Counted from the first letter of the stretch, positions 12,253 through 23,778 are shown. The stretch: 64,000 nucleotides of DNA from Nannocystis pusilla (GCF_026626665.1 NZ_JAPNKE010000002.1:2605204-2669203); one strand, 5' to 3'. The notes: a model not told the origin generated them from the sequence alone. Numbers and translations are program-made.

Positions 12253-12350
12253 GGACATGTCCCCGGTGGCTTGCCCTTTGGGGCATGTCGAAAAGGACAT
12301 GTCCGATGAGTCCGTGCCCTCGGGGCATGTCGAAACAGACATGTCTGAAG
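12253..12350. repeat. 14-bp tandem repeat, seven units
   Basis: Seven 14-bp units in one phase, starting at 12253 with GGACATGTCCCCGG; five are strong (12253, 12281, 12295, 12323, 12337) and two are worn (12267, 12309) but keep the spacing. The array lies between two convergent stop codons and includes GGACATGTCC palindromes at 12253 and 12295. A role as two-way terminator is likely by position. Confidence 0.88.
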
Positions 12351-12431
12351 AGGTGCGCCGGGGGTCTTCGCGTCGGAGCTCGGACTGTGAGGCGCCGGGG
12401 GTCGTCGCGTCGGAGAGCGGACGGTGAAGCG

Positions 12432-13510
12432 TCAGCGCTCGCCGTCGTCGGGGCGCCGCGTCAGCGCCCAGCCGATCCGGGCCTCGCGGCGCGCCGAGCC
12501 GTGCAGGCGCAGCGAGTAGCGGCCGGCCGCGAGCCGGGCGGTGACGCGCTCGCCGGCGCCGACGGTGACGGCCAGGTCGGTGCCGCACTGACTGCACGGG
12601 AACAGCGAGATCGCCAGCGAGGGCGCCAGGGCGGGCTCGTCGGTGATGACCGCGATGTCGTAGGTGGCCTCGACCGGGACGACGAGGCTGCGCATGACGA
12701 CGACGTCGCCGCCGTAGTACGGGCCTACCGCGTCCTCCTGCTCGCAGGCGAGGCGGCGGAACTCGGCGGCGTACTCGCCGTCCCACGCGATCTCGGGGGC
12801 GCCGCACTCGCTGAGCTTGGGGTCGGCGTGCTCGTGCAGGCAGTCGCCGCCGTCGGCGGTGAAGTCGTCGATGGTGCGCGCGAGGTCGACCGCGAAGTGT
12901 TTTTAAAGGCCCGGTCGATGGCGCCCTCGCGGGCGACGAGGCCGAGGCCGGCGTACATCGAGAGGAAGACGTCGAGGCCGAAGCGGGCGATCAGGTAGCT
13001 GGTGAAGGCGCCGGCGACGTCGTAGTCGAGCGGGGCGATCCAGTTGGCGCTGACGAACTTCCACACGTCGCGCGGCCGCTGCGGCTGCGGCGAACGCCAG
13101 GCCTCGAGGCCCTCGTAGGCGCGGGCGAGGCCCTCGACGAAGATCTGCGGGCCGACGCCGTAGGCGAACGAGACGCTGTGGACGAGCTCGTGGTCGAGCG
13201 GGGCGACCTTGGAGTAGACGCCGTCGTAGACGGCGCAGCCGGCGACGGCGTCGGGGCACGGGGTGCGCTTGCCGAAGTCCTCGGGGTCGAGCCAGTAGTA
13301 GGTGAAGCGATCGTCGCCGAGCGGCGGGTCGACGCCGAACTCGGCGGACACGCGAGCGACGAAGTCGTCCATGTGCGCGAGGGTGCCGCCGCACAGCTCG
13401 AGGCCGGGATCGGGGGCGACGCGCACGTGCACGCCCTCGTGACGCACCGGCGGCAAGGGGTCGCAGGCGAGGCCGAGGGCGGCGAGGAGGAGGGAGAGGC
13501 GACGGGTCAT
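12432..13510 (-). CDS. HExxH lipoprotein, putative metallopeptidase (copy A), frameshifted
   Basis: Predicted outer-surface lipoprotein of about 360 residues (signal SLLLAALGLAC). The motif LDHELVH (HExxH) is followed about a dozen residues later by FVEGLARAYEG, whose Glu could be the third zinc ligand, as in gluzincins. The C-terminal third reads as a beta-rich domain ending ARIGWALTRRP. The frame breaks at about 12900 in a run of five A on the coding strand; six A would give AFKKHFAVDL, which aligns with RVFRDHFGVSL of copy B. ATG 13510 overlaps the TGA of the FG-GAP gene (ATGA), so it is translated after it. Family name unknown to me; peptidase activity is an inference from the motif. Confidence 0.75.
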
Positions 13511-16500
13511 GGCCGCTGCCTCACGATCGCCACGCCGGCGCCGCTGCGCAGGCCGAGGTCGAGCAGGCCATCGCCGTCGAAGTCGGCGGTGACGATGCCC
13601 GACAGCCCCTTGAGCTCGAGGTCGTGGCGCACGAAGGGGGTGCGGCCGTCGAGCTCGCGGCGACCGATGTGGAGCGCGTCGCCGGTGCCGGCGAGGATCT
13701 CGAGCTGGCCGTCGCCGTCGAGATCGACGACCGCGCCGGCGCTGGCCTTGGCGAACAACACGTCGGGCCGCGTGCCGCCCGGCGATCCACCGACTGCGAC
13801 GAGGCCACCGGCGACGAGCATGGCGAGCTCGGGCCGGCCGTCGCGATCGAGGTCGCCGGCGCCGACGAAGCCGCCGCCGGACAGCGGATGCCACGGCCGC
13901 GGATCGGCGAAGCGACCGTCGCCGAGGCCGGAGTGCAGGACGAGGCCGTCGCTCTGATTGGCGAGGAGGTCGAGGCGACCGTCGCCGTCGAGGTCGATCG
14001 CGCGGACGCTGGGGGCGGTGCTCTCGAGCGCGATCGGAGCCCAGGACGGCTCTGCGAAGCCGCCGCGACCGTCGCCGCGGAGCACCGCGTACTGCGGATC
14101 GGGCAGGCCGGCCCAGGCGAGCAGGTCGAGGACGCGGTCGCCGTCGAAGTCGGCGAGGGCGATCTGGGTGAACACGCGGGGCAGCTCGAGCAACGGGGGA
14201 TCGTCGGGCCGGGCGGCGCGCCCCGGCTCGAGCAGGCGGAGGTCGGAGCGCCAGCCGTCGGCGCGCTGGGCGACGACGAGCACCTCGGCGTCGCCGTCGT
14301 GATCGAGGTCTTCGACGGCGGCGCTCCAGATCCGCTCGGCCCCCGGCAGGAGGTCGCCGAGCGCCCGCTGCTGCACCGGCGAGAAGCCGCCCTGGCCGTC
14401 GCCGTGGGCCACCGCGAGGCCGCGCCCGACGCCGAGGAGGTCGAGCGCGCCGTCGCCGTCGAGGTCGGCGAAGCGGTAGCCGAGGTCGCCGGTGAAGACC
14501 GGGGCGTCGGCGATGGCTGTCCCGAAGGACATGTCGTAAACGCGGGCCGGCTGATCGATCTCGTCGACCAGCAGATCGAGCCAGCTGTCGTCGTCGAGCC
14601 GCACGACGCGGGTGCGCCCGCTGCTGCCCGGGAGGCTCTGGCTGGCCAGGCGGTTCCAGCCGCCGGTCTCGGTCCGCAGCCACAAGCTCAGGAGGTTGCG
14701 GGTGACGCCGCCGCTGCTGTCGCTCTGCTCGGCGAGGATGTCGAGGCGCTCGTCGCCGTCGAAGTCGTGGAGGTCGAGCTGGCTGCAGCCGCTGCGATCG
14801 ATGCGGGTCGGCTCGCCCGGCTCCTCGCCGAGCAGGTCGTCGACGCGCAGCATGCCGACGCTGGTGCAGAGGATGGCGTCGAGCCGGCCGTCGGCGTCGA
14901 AGTCGTGGAGCGCGAACTCGACGACGCTGCCGACGCCGTCGAGGGTGATGGTGCGCGGCTCGTCGCCGCCGTCGTCGAACCGCACTGGCCGCCGGCGATG
15001 ACCAGGAGGTCCTGCGGGCCGCCGGCTGCGCGGTCGACGGCGGCGACGGGGCCGAGCCAGCCGGTGAGGGGGCGCGAGGCGAGCTCGCTCAGGCTGCCGT
15101 CCTCGGCGAGCTCGACGTGATCGAGGCGGCTGTCGGACGCGAGGACGCGCTTGAGCAGCAGCTCCTGGCGGCCGTCGCCGTCGCGATCGACGACGACGAC
15201 GCCGGTCAGGCCGGGGACCTCGATAAGCTCGCCGGCGACCCACCCGTCCGCGGTCTCGCCGGCGATCACGAGCTGTCCGTAAGACCAGGCGACGAGCTCG
15301 CGGCCGGGGCGCTCGTCGAGCTCGCCGACGACCGCGCCGTCGACCCGAGGCAGCGGGGCGAGGTCGATGTCGACGACCTCGTCGACGCCGGCGCGCCACA
15401 ACTGGAGGTTGGCGGTGCGATCGAGGTCGACGACGGCGTCGGCGTCGGCGGCCGGGACGACGGCGATCTCGTCGTGGCCGTCGTCGTCGAGGTCGATCGG
15501 GAAGGCGCGCCGGGCCGGAGCGGTCTCCCACCGCGGCGCGAGCGAGAAGCCGGGGGCGTCGGGGACGACCCGCCCGAGCTCGCGCCCCGAGCGGCTGGCG
15601 TAGACGAGCTCCGCCCGGCCGTCGCCGTCGAGGTCGCCGGCGGCGAGCGCCGCGGCCCGCTCGCGCGTGGCGCCGACCTGATCGACGCCGCGCCGCAGGT
15701 CGAGGCGCTGCATCGTCGATGTCTGATAGGACAGGACGTAAAGGACATGTCCTCCGGTACCGTCGGCGACGGCGGCCAGCGCCCGCGGGTCCGGATCGGT
15801 GGGCCAGCTGGCGCGCGCGCGCAGGCGGCCGGCGCCGTCGCCGTAGAGGACGCTGACGGCGTCGGCGAGGGCGTCGGCGGTGGCGAGGTCCTGGGCGCCG
15901 TCGCCGTCGAAGTCGCCGGCGACGACGGCGAACGGGGCGACGCCGACGGGGTGCCGCGGGCCGAGCGAGAGGCCGCCGGCGCCGTCGCCGACGACGAGCT
16001 GGACCGCGGCCTCCTCCGAGAGGGCGACCGCGAGGTCGCGCCGGCCGTCGCCGTCGAAGTCGCCGTCGGCCAGCGCGACGGGGCCGAGGCCGACCTCGAG
16101 CGCGACGAACGGCTCGAGGTCGAGCAGGACGCCGAGGCTGTGGGCGTCGCGGTGGAGGGTGACGATCTCCGGCGAGCCGCGGCCGTCGAGGTCGACCGCG
16201 CGCGGGGCGGTGGGCGCGGGCACGAGGGTGGGATAAAGCCGGGCCGGCGCGAGCTCGCGGGCGCCGCGGTTGCGCAGGACGGCGACGGCGTCGTCGTCGG
16301 GGGCGGCGGTGACGACGTCGAGGCGGCCGTCGCCGTCGAGGTCGACGAGCGCGAGGCCGTCGATCGCGGCGGCCACGGACCAGGTCGTGGCTGTCCCCGA
16401 GGACATGTCCTTGGCGCCCCAGACGACCGTGACTGCGCCGGCGTCGGGGCTGGCGGCGACGAGGTCGGCGAGGCCGTCGCCGTCGAGGTCGGCGACCTCC

Positions 16501-16664
16501 ACGGCCTCGGGGGCGAAGCCCCAGCGCGAGGCCACCGCGGCGCCGAGGTCGAGGCAACGGCCGCCGAACAGGCGATGGCCGCCGTCGCAGGCGTCGTCGC
16601 GGACGCAGGCGAGCGCGCCGGCGCACGCCGCGAGGCCGAACCACACGAAGACCGAGGGGCGCAT
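13507..16664 (-). CDS. FG-GAP/VCBS propeller lipoprotein (copy A), frameshifted
   Basis: About 1050 residues. The signal SVFVWFGLAACAGALAC ends in a lipobox; ATG 16664 is chosen (a second at 16676). More than fifteen Asp-rich loops of the form DLDGDGxxDL mark FG-GAP/VCBS repeats, so the protein should fold into one or more beta-propellers that bind calcium and act in surface binding. One frame change near 14985 separates the two halves; one missing base restores VRFDDGGDEP. Three 14-bp-type repeat pairs lie inside (near 14530, 15740 and 16400) and recur at the same places in copy B. It is the first gene of a two-gene unit with the HExxH lipoprotein. Confidence 0.85.
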
Positions 16665-16999
16665 CAACCCGAGCATCACGAGAGCACTGCCGGGGGCGGG
16701 TTGTAAAGCGCCGCGTCGGACGAGCATCGGACCGCGAGGGCCGGCGCGGGGCTCGCCGCTCGGGGTCCGCGGCATGACGGCGGTGTCGCGGTCTTCGCCG
16801 GATCGGCGTCCGGGCGCGTCCGCAGGCCGGGCGAGGCGAACGCGGTCGAGGTTCGGCGCCGCTGGAGCCGTGCGCGGCGGCGCGCCGGACAGGGCGGAGC
16901 CGCAGGGGCCGTCACACCTGTCTGGAACGACACGTCGGCCGCGGTGGCAGCGTCAGAGTCGCGCGAGCGGGTCGGCCTCGCGCTCGGGAGCGGGGGTTC

Positions 17000-17166
17000 G
17001 GACCTGCTCCATCGGACATGTGGGGCCGTACGGCGACGGATGGGCGAGGTGTCGCTTAGGACCTGCTCCATCGGACATGTGACACGCGGGGCGGCTGTCA
17101 CTAGGTGTCCATTCGGACATGCTCTAGCGGACATGCTCCATCGAACACGTTCGATCGGGCATGCGT
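17000..17166. repeat. 14-bp repeat array between duplicated cassettes
   Basis: The 500-bp space 16665-17165 has no gene. Its left part shows nothing I can name. From 17000 it holds 14-bp-type units: CCTG 17003 and CATG 17017, then, after a 3-bp phase slip, CCTG 17062, CATG 17076, CATG 17118, CATG 17132, CACG 17146 and CATG 17160, all in multiples of 14. A 23-bp block (17000-17022) is repeated exactly at 17059-17081. The array ends at the stop codon of the copy-B HExxH gene. Confidence 0.85.
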
Positions 17167-18251
17167 CAGCGCGGGGTCGGGTCGTCGACGCGGGTGATCG
17201 ACCAGGCGACGCGGGTGTCGACGTTCGTGCGGCCGTGGAGCCGCAAGGCGTGCCGGCCGGCGCGCAGCTCGAGGCGGGCCATGTCCGTGGTCTCGTGGAC
17301 GACCGGCTCGTCGTCGCAGCGGCCGCAGCCGACCACGCTCAGCGTCTGGCCGGCGGACAGGGCGCTCTGGCCGACGCGTGGGTCGGTGACGATCTCGAGC
17401 TCGTACGTGCCGTCCGCCGGGATGTCGATGCTGCGCAGGATCACCAAGCCGTCGCGCCCGAACGGGCCGAGGGCGTCGGGTTCGTCGGCGGCGATGCGAC
17501 GGTACTCGGCGTGGCGCCGGCCGTCCCAGGCGATCCGCGGGGCGTCGCACTCCATGATCTTGCGGTCGTAGGCGAGGTGCGGGCACCGCTCGCGCTCGGC
17601 GGTGAACTCGGCGACGCTGTCGGCCAGCGAGACGCCGAAGTGGTCGCGGAACACGCGATCGATGCCGGAGCGCGAGGCGAGCAGGGGGAAGTGGGGCATC
17701 GCCGCCTGGAACTTGGCGGGGCCGTGGCGATCGAGGAGGTAGGCGACGAAGGCCCCGGCGTCGTCGTAGCTGACGCCGAACCACAGGACCGCGAGCAGCG
17801 AGGACCAGATGTCGCGGCTCGTGATCATGGTGGGCCGCAGATCGTAGACGCCGCCGCCGAGGCCCTCGTAGGCGACGGCGAAGCCCTCGGCGAAGAAGCT
17901 GGAGGTGTCGAAGCCGAACAGGTGGACGAGCTCGTGATCGAGCACCGCCTCGCGCGAGTAGATGGTGTCGAAGACGGTGCAGGCGGAGACCTCGCGCGGA
18001 CACGGCGAGAGGTCGACGAAGTCCTCGGCGGTCAGCCAGTAGTAGGTGAAGCGATCGTCGCCGGTCGGCGCCGGGACGCCGGTCTCGGCGGCCATGCGCG
18101 CGACGAACAGGTCCATGTGGGCGAGGTTGCCGGCGCACGGTTCGAGGCCCGGACTCGCGGCGATCCGGACGTGCTCGCCCTCGAGGCTGGGCGCGGGCAG
18201 GTGATCGCAGGCGGCCAGGAGCGCGAGCAGGGCGAGGATACGGGCGGTCAC
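17166..18251 (-). CDS. HExxH lipoprotein, putative metallopeptidase (copy B)
   Basis: Intact 361-residue paralogue of the product at 12432-13510. Signal RILALLALLAAC with lipobox; HELVH at about residues 106-110; FAEGFAVAYEG follows with the candidate third ligand Glu122. Shared blocks with copy A include HMDLFVAR/HMDDFVAR, GDDRFTYYWL, RKIMECDAP and the end AWSITRVDD. Cys 39, 84, 91 and a later GCGRC pair may form disulfides. Start is GTG 18251, overlapping the TGA of the FG-GAP gene (GTGA), the same coupling as in copy A. The role, for instance cutting of prey or matrix proteins held by the propeller partner, is inference from motif and pairing only. Confidence 0.82.
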   Translation of the reverse strand: MTARILALLALLAACDHLPAPSLEGEHVRIAASPGLEPCAGNLAHMDLFVARMAAETGVPAPTGDDRFTYYWLTAEDFVDLSPCPREVSACTVFDTIYSREAVLDHELVHLFGFDTSSFFAEGFAVAYEGLGGGVYDLRPTMITSRDIWSSLLAVLWFGVSYDDAGAFVAYLLDRHGPAKFQAAMPHFPLLASRSGIDRVFRDHFGVSLADSVAEFTAERERCPHLAYDRKIMECDAPRIAWDGRRHAEYRRIAADEPDALGPFGRDGLVILRSIDIPADGTYELEIVTDPRVGQSALSAGQTLSVVGCGRCDDEPVVHETTDMARLELRAGRHALRLHGRTNVDTRVAWSITRVDDPTPR

Positions 18252-21200
18252 GGCAGTTGCCTCACGATGGTCGAGGAGCCGGTGCCCCAGCCGACGAGGT
18301 CGCGCAGGCCGTCGCCGTCGACGTCGCGGACCCGCAGCATCTGGGCGGCGCCGGGCACGGGGTAGCGCTCGAAGCGGAAGGCGCCGTCGCGGTAGCGGCC
18401 GACGTGCACCGCGTCGTCGGTGCCGGCGACCAGCAGATCGAGCTCGCCGTCGCCGTCCATGTCGGCGATGTCGACGCTGCGCGCGCCGTTGAAGATGGCC
18501 CGCGGCGGCCCGGCAGTCACGCCGCCACGAAGCCACAGGAGCTGCTGCTGGAGCCCGGGGGGCGCGTCGAAGAGGAGGACGACCGCGGCCATGTCGGGCC
18601 GGCCGTCGCGATCGAGGTCGCCGACGGCGAAGTCGTACGGGTTCACGTCGGTCCACCGGCGAGATGCTTGGAAGCGGCCGTCGCCGAGCCCGGAGGACAC
18701 CTCGAGCCCGAAGCCGTAGGACAGCAGATCGAGGCGGCCGTCGCCGTCGAGCTCGGTGAGCCCGATGACGTTGAAGGAAGCGCCGAGATCGAGCTCGTCC
18801 CAGCGAGCGTCGGCGAAGCCGCCCTCGACGCCGCGAAGGAACGCGGTGCGCCGGACTGTCCTGCTGTCGGTGTTCCCGGCCGGGCCGGCGGGTGTGCCCG
18901 CGAGAGCTTCGACAGGACCGACGACGAGGAGGTCGAGGCGGCCGTCGCCGTCGAGATCGCCGGGGAAGAAGTTGACGAACCGCTGCGTGGGGAAGCGGAG
19001 CAACCGCTGCTGACGGGGCCCGTCGTCCTCGAAGTCGAGGCGGATCAGATCGGTGCGGTCCCCGGCGAGCGAGCGGAGGGTGAGCACGAGCTCGTCGGCG
19101 GGATCGTCGTCAAGCTGGAAGGCCAGGACCTGCTGGCTGGTGACGTCGGGGGCGAGGAAGTCGGTCTGCAGCTCGGTCGGCCCGAAGCCGCCGTCGCCGT
19201 CGCCGAACGCGAAGCCGTGACGACTGGGGCCGGAGAACAGGCCGGAGTGGAGGAACAGGTCGAGGGCGCCGTCACCGTCGAAGTCGCCGGGCTCGGCGCC
19301 GAATCCGCTGCTGAGCCGGGTGTGCGGGCGGGCAGCGATGGCTGGCCCGAGGGACATGTCCTCGGCGACCAATTCGGATCTCGAGCCGTGACGCAGGAGG
19401 GCCAGGCGGCCGCCGCCTCGATGGATCAGACGCGGAGCGCCGAACGCGTCGGTGACGGCCCGGGAGGCGAGCGAGCGCCAGGCGTGGTCGTCGCGGTGCC
19501 ACGGGGTCAAGACCACGCGCTGGACACCGCTGGCCGGACCGTCGGGGCGCAGGGCGACGACCTCGGTGCGTCGACCGTCATCATCGAGATCGAAGAGGGC
19601 GAGGCGCTCGCAGCCGAGCGGGTCGAGCACGACCGGATCGCCCGGCGAGGGCCCGAACAGGTCGGGCATGAGGACGAGCCCCGGGTTGGCGCACACGAGG
19701 GCGTCGCGCCGCGGGTGCTCGCCGGGGACGAGCAGGAGGGTCGTGGTGCGGGCGGACGCCGGCGAGTCGATCCGCCGCGGGGCGTCGAACTGCAGGTCCT
19801 CGATCAGCAGCATCGAGTCGGACAGATGGACGACGAGGTCGGTGCGGCCGTCGCCGGCGAGGTCGATCGCGGACAGGCCGACCGGGAAGTCGTCGAGCGA
19901 GACCTCGTCCTCGACCGCGAGAGCGCCGTCGGAGCCGAGGTGCAGGACCTGGATCGAGAGGTTGCCGGCGAACACGAGGCGGTCGCGGTCGGCGGCGTGG
20001 ACGACGGCGTACGCTCGCGGCTCGCTCGGCTGCGGCGCGGGCACGCCGGGGGGAAGGTGCCGTCGGGCTGGCCGCGGAGGACGGCGATCGCGCGGCCATC
20101 CCACAGCACGAGGTCGTTGCGGTCGTCGCCGTCGAAGTCGGCCGCGACCCCGCCCGCAGCGCGCCGCCGAGGTTCGAGTCGAGCTCGAGGTCGAGCGCCT
20201 CCGGCCCGCGCGCGACTTGCAAGGTGCGCGACGGCGGGTCCTCGGGATCGATCGGCAGCGACGGATCGGGCTCGGGCTGCTCCTCGAGATCGATGAGCAG
20301 CTCGTCGACGCCGTCGCCGTCGATGTCGAGCGGGACGGTGCCGCCGGTGCGCTCGCGCTGCCACAGCGGCTCGACGCGCAGACCGCGGTCGGACACGAGC
20401 TCGCCGAGGCCGGCGCTGAAACCGGCGTAGAGGAGCGAGTCGCGGCCGTCGCCGTCGAGGTCGCCGACCAGCAGGTGGTTCGGCTGCGCGGGCGGCGTGC
20501 CGGTGAGGACGACGCCGCGGCGCGGATCGACGCGCTGGATGTTGCCTGACTGATCGGACAGGACGAAAAGAGCAGGTTGTCCGTCGTCGTCGGGCGCGAC
20601 GGTGAGGCCGTGCGGCGCGGGATCGACGGGCCAGCGGCTGCGCGCGCACGCGGGCCTGGCCGTCGCCGTGCAGGATGGTGACGTCGTCGGCGAGCACGTC
20701 GAGGGTCGCGAGATCGATCGCGCCGTCGCGGTCGAGATCGGCGGCGACGACCGCGGTGGGCGCGAGGCCCACTGCGTGACGCGGGCCGGTCACGAGGCCG
20801 CCGTGGCCGTCGCCGAGCAGCACCTGGATCGCCCCGGCGTCGGCGACCGCGACCGCGACGTCGAGGTGGCCGTCGTGATCGAGGTCGGCGATCGCCAGGT
20901 CGCGCGCGCCGGCGCCGACGCCGAGCGGCGGGTCGGCGACGAGCCCGCGGACGACCGTCACGGCGCCGGCGGTCTCGCTGACGACCACGAGCTCGGAGGG
21001 ACCGGCGGCGTCGAGATCGGCGGCGACGAGGCGGCGCGGGCCGTCGCCGACGGCGATCCGCTCGGGCTCGGCCAGCGATCGCCCGCCCTGGCCGCGGAGG
21101 ACGGCGATCTCGGCGCGGCCGGGCAGGGCGGTGGCGACGTCGAGGCGGCCGTCGCCGTCGAGATCGGCGACCGCGAGGTCCTGCGTGGAGCCGCCGAGCG

Positions 21201-21528
21201 ACCAGCTCGTGGCTGTCCCATCGAACATGTCCTGAACGCCACGTGCGTCGGCGCGGCCCCAGAACACGCCGACGGTGCCGCGGACGTCGCCGGCGGCGAC
21301 GAGGTCGGGGCGACCGTCGGCGTCGAGGTCGGCGACGACGGTGGCGTTGGCGGCGAGGCCCCAGGTGTAGGTGCGGGCGCCCGCGAGATCGAGGCACAGC
21401 GCGCCGACGCCCGTGCGGCCGCAGGGATCGGCGGACTGACAGGCCAGAGCGAGCGCGCCGATCCCGAGCGCGCTCACGAGCCGGGTCCACCGCGATATCC
21501 CGCGTCGGGCGCGTCGATCCGCTTCCAT
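18248..21528 (-). CDS. FG-GAP/VCBS propeller lipoprotein (copy B), three frameshifts
   Basis: Paralogue of the product at 13507-16664, about 1090 residues. ATG 21528 opens a basic leader and the signal SALGIGALALAC (lipobox). N-terminal blocks align directly with copy A (TWGLAANATVVADLDADGRP versus RWGFAPEAVEVADLDGDGLA). FG-GAP loops run through to the C-terminal DVDGDGLRDLVGWGTGSSTI. The reading frame has to change near 20640, 20157 and 20045; in each case the FG-GAP pattern picks up in the next frame, which argues for sequence errors rather than decay. The stop overlaps the GTG of the HExxH gene. Longer open frames to 21804 upstream are composition artefacts. Confidence 0.82.
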
Positions 21529-21802
21529 CACGTCAGCGACGATGAAAACCGTAGCGCGCTCGGAGCATTCCCGCCGCCTTTTGCGACGCGCCGGGCCAGT
21601 GCGGCAGACGCCTGAACTGCAGGTCGGGAAAGAGGAAGACGGCCAGGAGCAGGTCGATGCGCGAATCGCAGGCCAGTGCGGGGAGCGCGTGATGCCGACG
21701 AGCGAGAGGTCCTGGAGGCATCGGGCGCGCCCCTGAGCGCACCTCGACTTCTCTTGTAGCGCGAAAGCGCCCCGGGCATGATGACGGGTGGAGGTGTCCG
21801 TC

Positions 21803-23647
21803 ATGACCCGCGCCCCGTTCGTCGTGCTGCTGTCGCTCTCGGCCTGTGATCCCGCGCAGCCGGACGGGGAGGTGGCGCGGGCCGAGGTCGTGGATGGCCT
21901 TTCGGACCTGTCGGATCAGCCAGGTGCGCCGCGCGGCATGGCGCCGCCGCTGGACAAGGGCTCGCCGCTGCCCGAGCCGCTGGCGGCCGTGCCGACGCCG
22001 ATCGGCCAGGCCTACTGCAACATCGTGGTCGAGGGGGTGTCGCGCGCGACCGAGACCGACTACCTGCCGCACGTGATCACCTGCGAGAACGGCGGGGCCA
22101 ACCTCGAGGCGCTCAAGGCCCAGGCGATCGCGGCCCGCTCGGTGGCCTACTACGCGATGGCCAACGACGGCCAGATCTGCGACGGCCAGGGCTGCCAGGT
22201 GTACGGCTGCGGGACCGAGCCGAAGCAGGTCGCGTACGACGCGGTGGCGGCGACGGCGGGGCAGTACCTGTCGTACAACGACTGGCTGACGTACGCCTTC
22301 TACGTCGCCGGCGACAGCCAGCAGCCGGCCAGCTGCGTCGACACCGACAACGGGACGGCGTCGGCGACCGAGAAGTGGGTGACCTTCAACGAGGGCAAGA
22401 CGCTCTACAGCGTCGACCAGACCGAGCTCGGGTTCGTGTTCCCCGAGGACCTCAACTCGAGCGGCTACGGGCAGAACCGCGGCTGCATGTCGCAGTGGGG
22501 CGCGCGCTGCCTCGAGAACACGAAGGGCTACGAGGTCGCCGACATCCTCCGCTTCTACTACGGCGACGACATCGAGATCTTGCAGGCGCAAGGAGCCTGC
22601 GTGGTGCCGCCGAACAAGCCGGCCGAGGGCACGCTCGACGCGGCCGACTGCGCGGCGGGGATCCAGGGCTGGGCGTGGGACCCGGATCAGAAGGACACGC
22701 CGGTCGACGCGATCGTCAGCTTCATGGCGCCGCACGGCGATCCCAACGCGATCGAGGTGACGGTGAAGGCGGACCAGCACCGCGACGACCTGTGCCAGGT
22801 GCTGGACTCGTGCGCGCACGGGCTGTCGCTGGGGCTTCCGCGCAGTCTGCTCGACGGCGCGTCACACCCGGTCTACGTCTACGGGGTCGACCTCGGCGGC
22901 GAGGGGCCGACGCAGCTCGACGGCAGCCCGCTGCAGTTCGCCTGCCCGCCGCCGGAGCTGCCGCCCGGGGTGCGCCGCCACGTGCCCGATCCGGCCGCGC
23001 TGGAGGCGTGGTCGCTGTCGACGCTGTGGCAGATGGCCAAGGTCGACGACGCCACGCTGAACGCGATCCCCGAGTGGCAGGCGATCGCCGGCGCGCCGGC
23101 GCTGGTCCAGGTCGCCGGCGACCCGACGCTGTGGCTGGTCGACGTCGGCTTCCGCCGCCGGATCGCCAGCGCCGAGGTGGCGGCGGCGTGGCAGTTCGAC
23201 GCCGCGACCGCGCAGACGATCCAGGCGGCTGACCTCATGGCCATGCCCCAAGGGACAGATGTGTGGCCGGCGCCGTTCCTGGTCCAGGGGACAGGTTCGG
23301 CGGTGTACCTGCTCGACGACCCGCAGTGCCCGGAGGACGGCGATCCGTCGGATCCGCTGTGCCCGGTCGAGGGCGGGACCACCGGGGACACCGGGGGCGG
23401 CACGGGGACGGGCGGGGGCGAGACCGGCAACGAAGTGCCGACCACCGACGGGATCCCCGGCAGCGGCGGTGAGCCGACGTCGACCGGCGGCGACGCGACC
23501 GGCCCGGCCAGCGGTGGCGCGCTGCCGCCGGGCTACGGCCAGGACGACGGCTGCCGGATCGGCGGCGCGGGGCAGGGCGGCCTGGCGCCAGGTCTCTTGG
23601 CCCTGCTCGCGCTCGCCGGCGCCCGTCGGCGCCGCAGACCGGCGTGA
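21803..23647 (+). CDS. SpoIID/LytB-domain lipoprotein with MYXO-CTERM tail
   Basis: 614 residues. Signal APFVVLLSLSAC ends in a lipobox. Residues about 65-250 match the SpoIID/LytB (amidase enhancer) domain: LKAQAIAARSVAYYAM, the Cys-rich DGQGCQVYGC, GYGQNRGCMSQWGA and ILRFYYGDDIEI. In sporulating bacteria SpoIID trims denuded peptidoglycan. A middle beta domain and a C-terminal part with LWLVDVGFRRRI-type repeats follow, then a Gly/Thr spacer and a MYXO-CTERM tail (GCRIGG...LLALLALAGARRRRR), a sorting signal. Start: ATG 21803; a GTG at 21788 is in frame. Two 14-bp-type pairs occur in the coding region near 23240 and 23285 and force unusual codons (CAA, ACA). Confidence 0.85.
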   Translation: MTRAPFVVLLSLSACDPAQPDGEVARAEVVDGLSDLSDQPGAPRGMAPPLDKGSPLPEPLAAVPTPIGQAYCNIVVEGVSRATETDYLPHVITCENGGANLEALKAQAIAARSVAYYAMANDGQICDGQGCQVYGCGTEPKQVAYDAVAATAGQYLSYNDWLTYAFYVAGDSQQPASCVDTDNGTASATEKWVTFNEGKTLYSVDQTELGFVFPEDLNSSGYGQNRGCMSQWGARCLENTKGYEVADILRFYYGDDIEILQAQGACVVPPNKPAEGTLDAADCAAGIQGWAWDPDQKDTPVDAIVSFMAPHGDPNAIEVTVKADQHRDDLCQVLDSCAHGLSLGLPRSLLDGASHPVYVYGVDLGGEGPTQLDGSPLQFACPPPELPPGVRRHVPDPAALEAWSLSTLWQMAKVDDATLNAIPEWQAIAGAPALVQVAGDPTLWLVDVGFRRRIASAEVAAAWQFDAATAQTIQAADLMAMPQGTDVWPAPFLVQGTGSAVYLLDDPQCPEDGDPSDPLCPVEGGTTGDTGGGTGTGGGETGNEVPTTDGIPGSGGEPTSTGGDATGPASGGALPPGYGQDDGCRIGGAGQGGLAPGLLALLALAGARRRRRPA

Positions 23648-23778
23648 GCGAGGCCCACGCCGCAGATAGCGCACCGCGTCGGATGTCCGTGAGGTCAGCT
23701 CGCACGCGCGGCGCAAGTCGACGCACACGCCGGCGGACTCGCGTGCGCGCGCGAAAGTCGCTATAGCCCGGGCGCCAC

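Noticed and set aside
12253..12304. GGACATGTCC equals the eukaryotic p53 half-site
   Set aside because: Chance match of a palindrome; no meaning in a bacterium.
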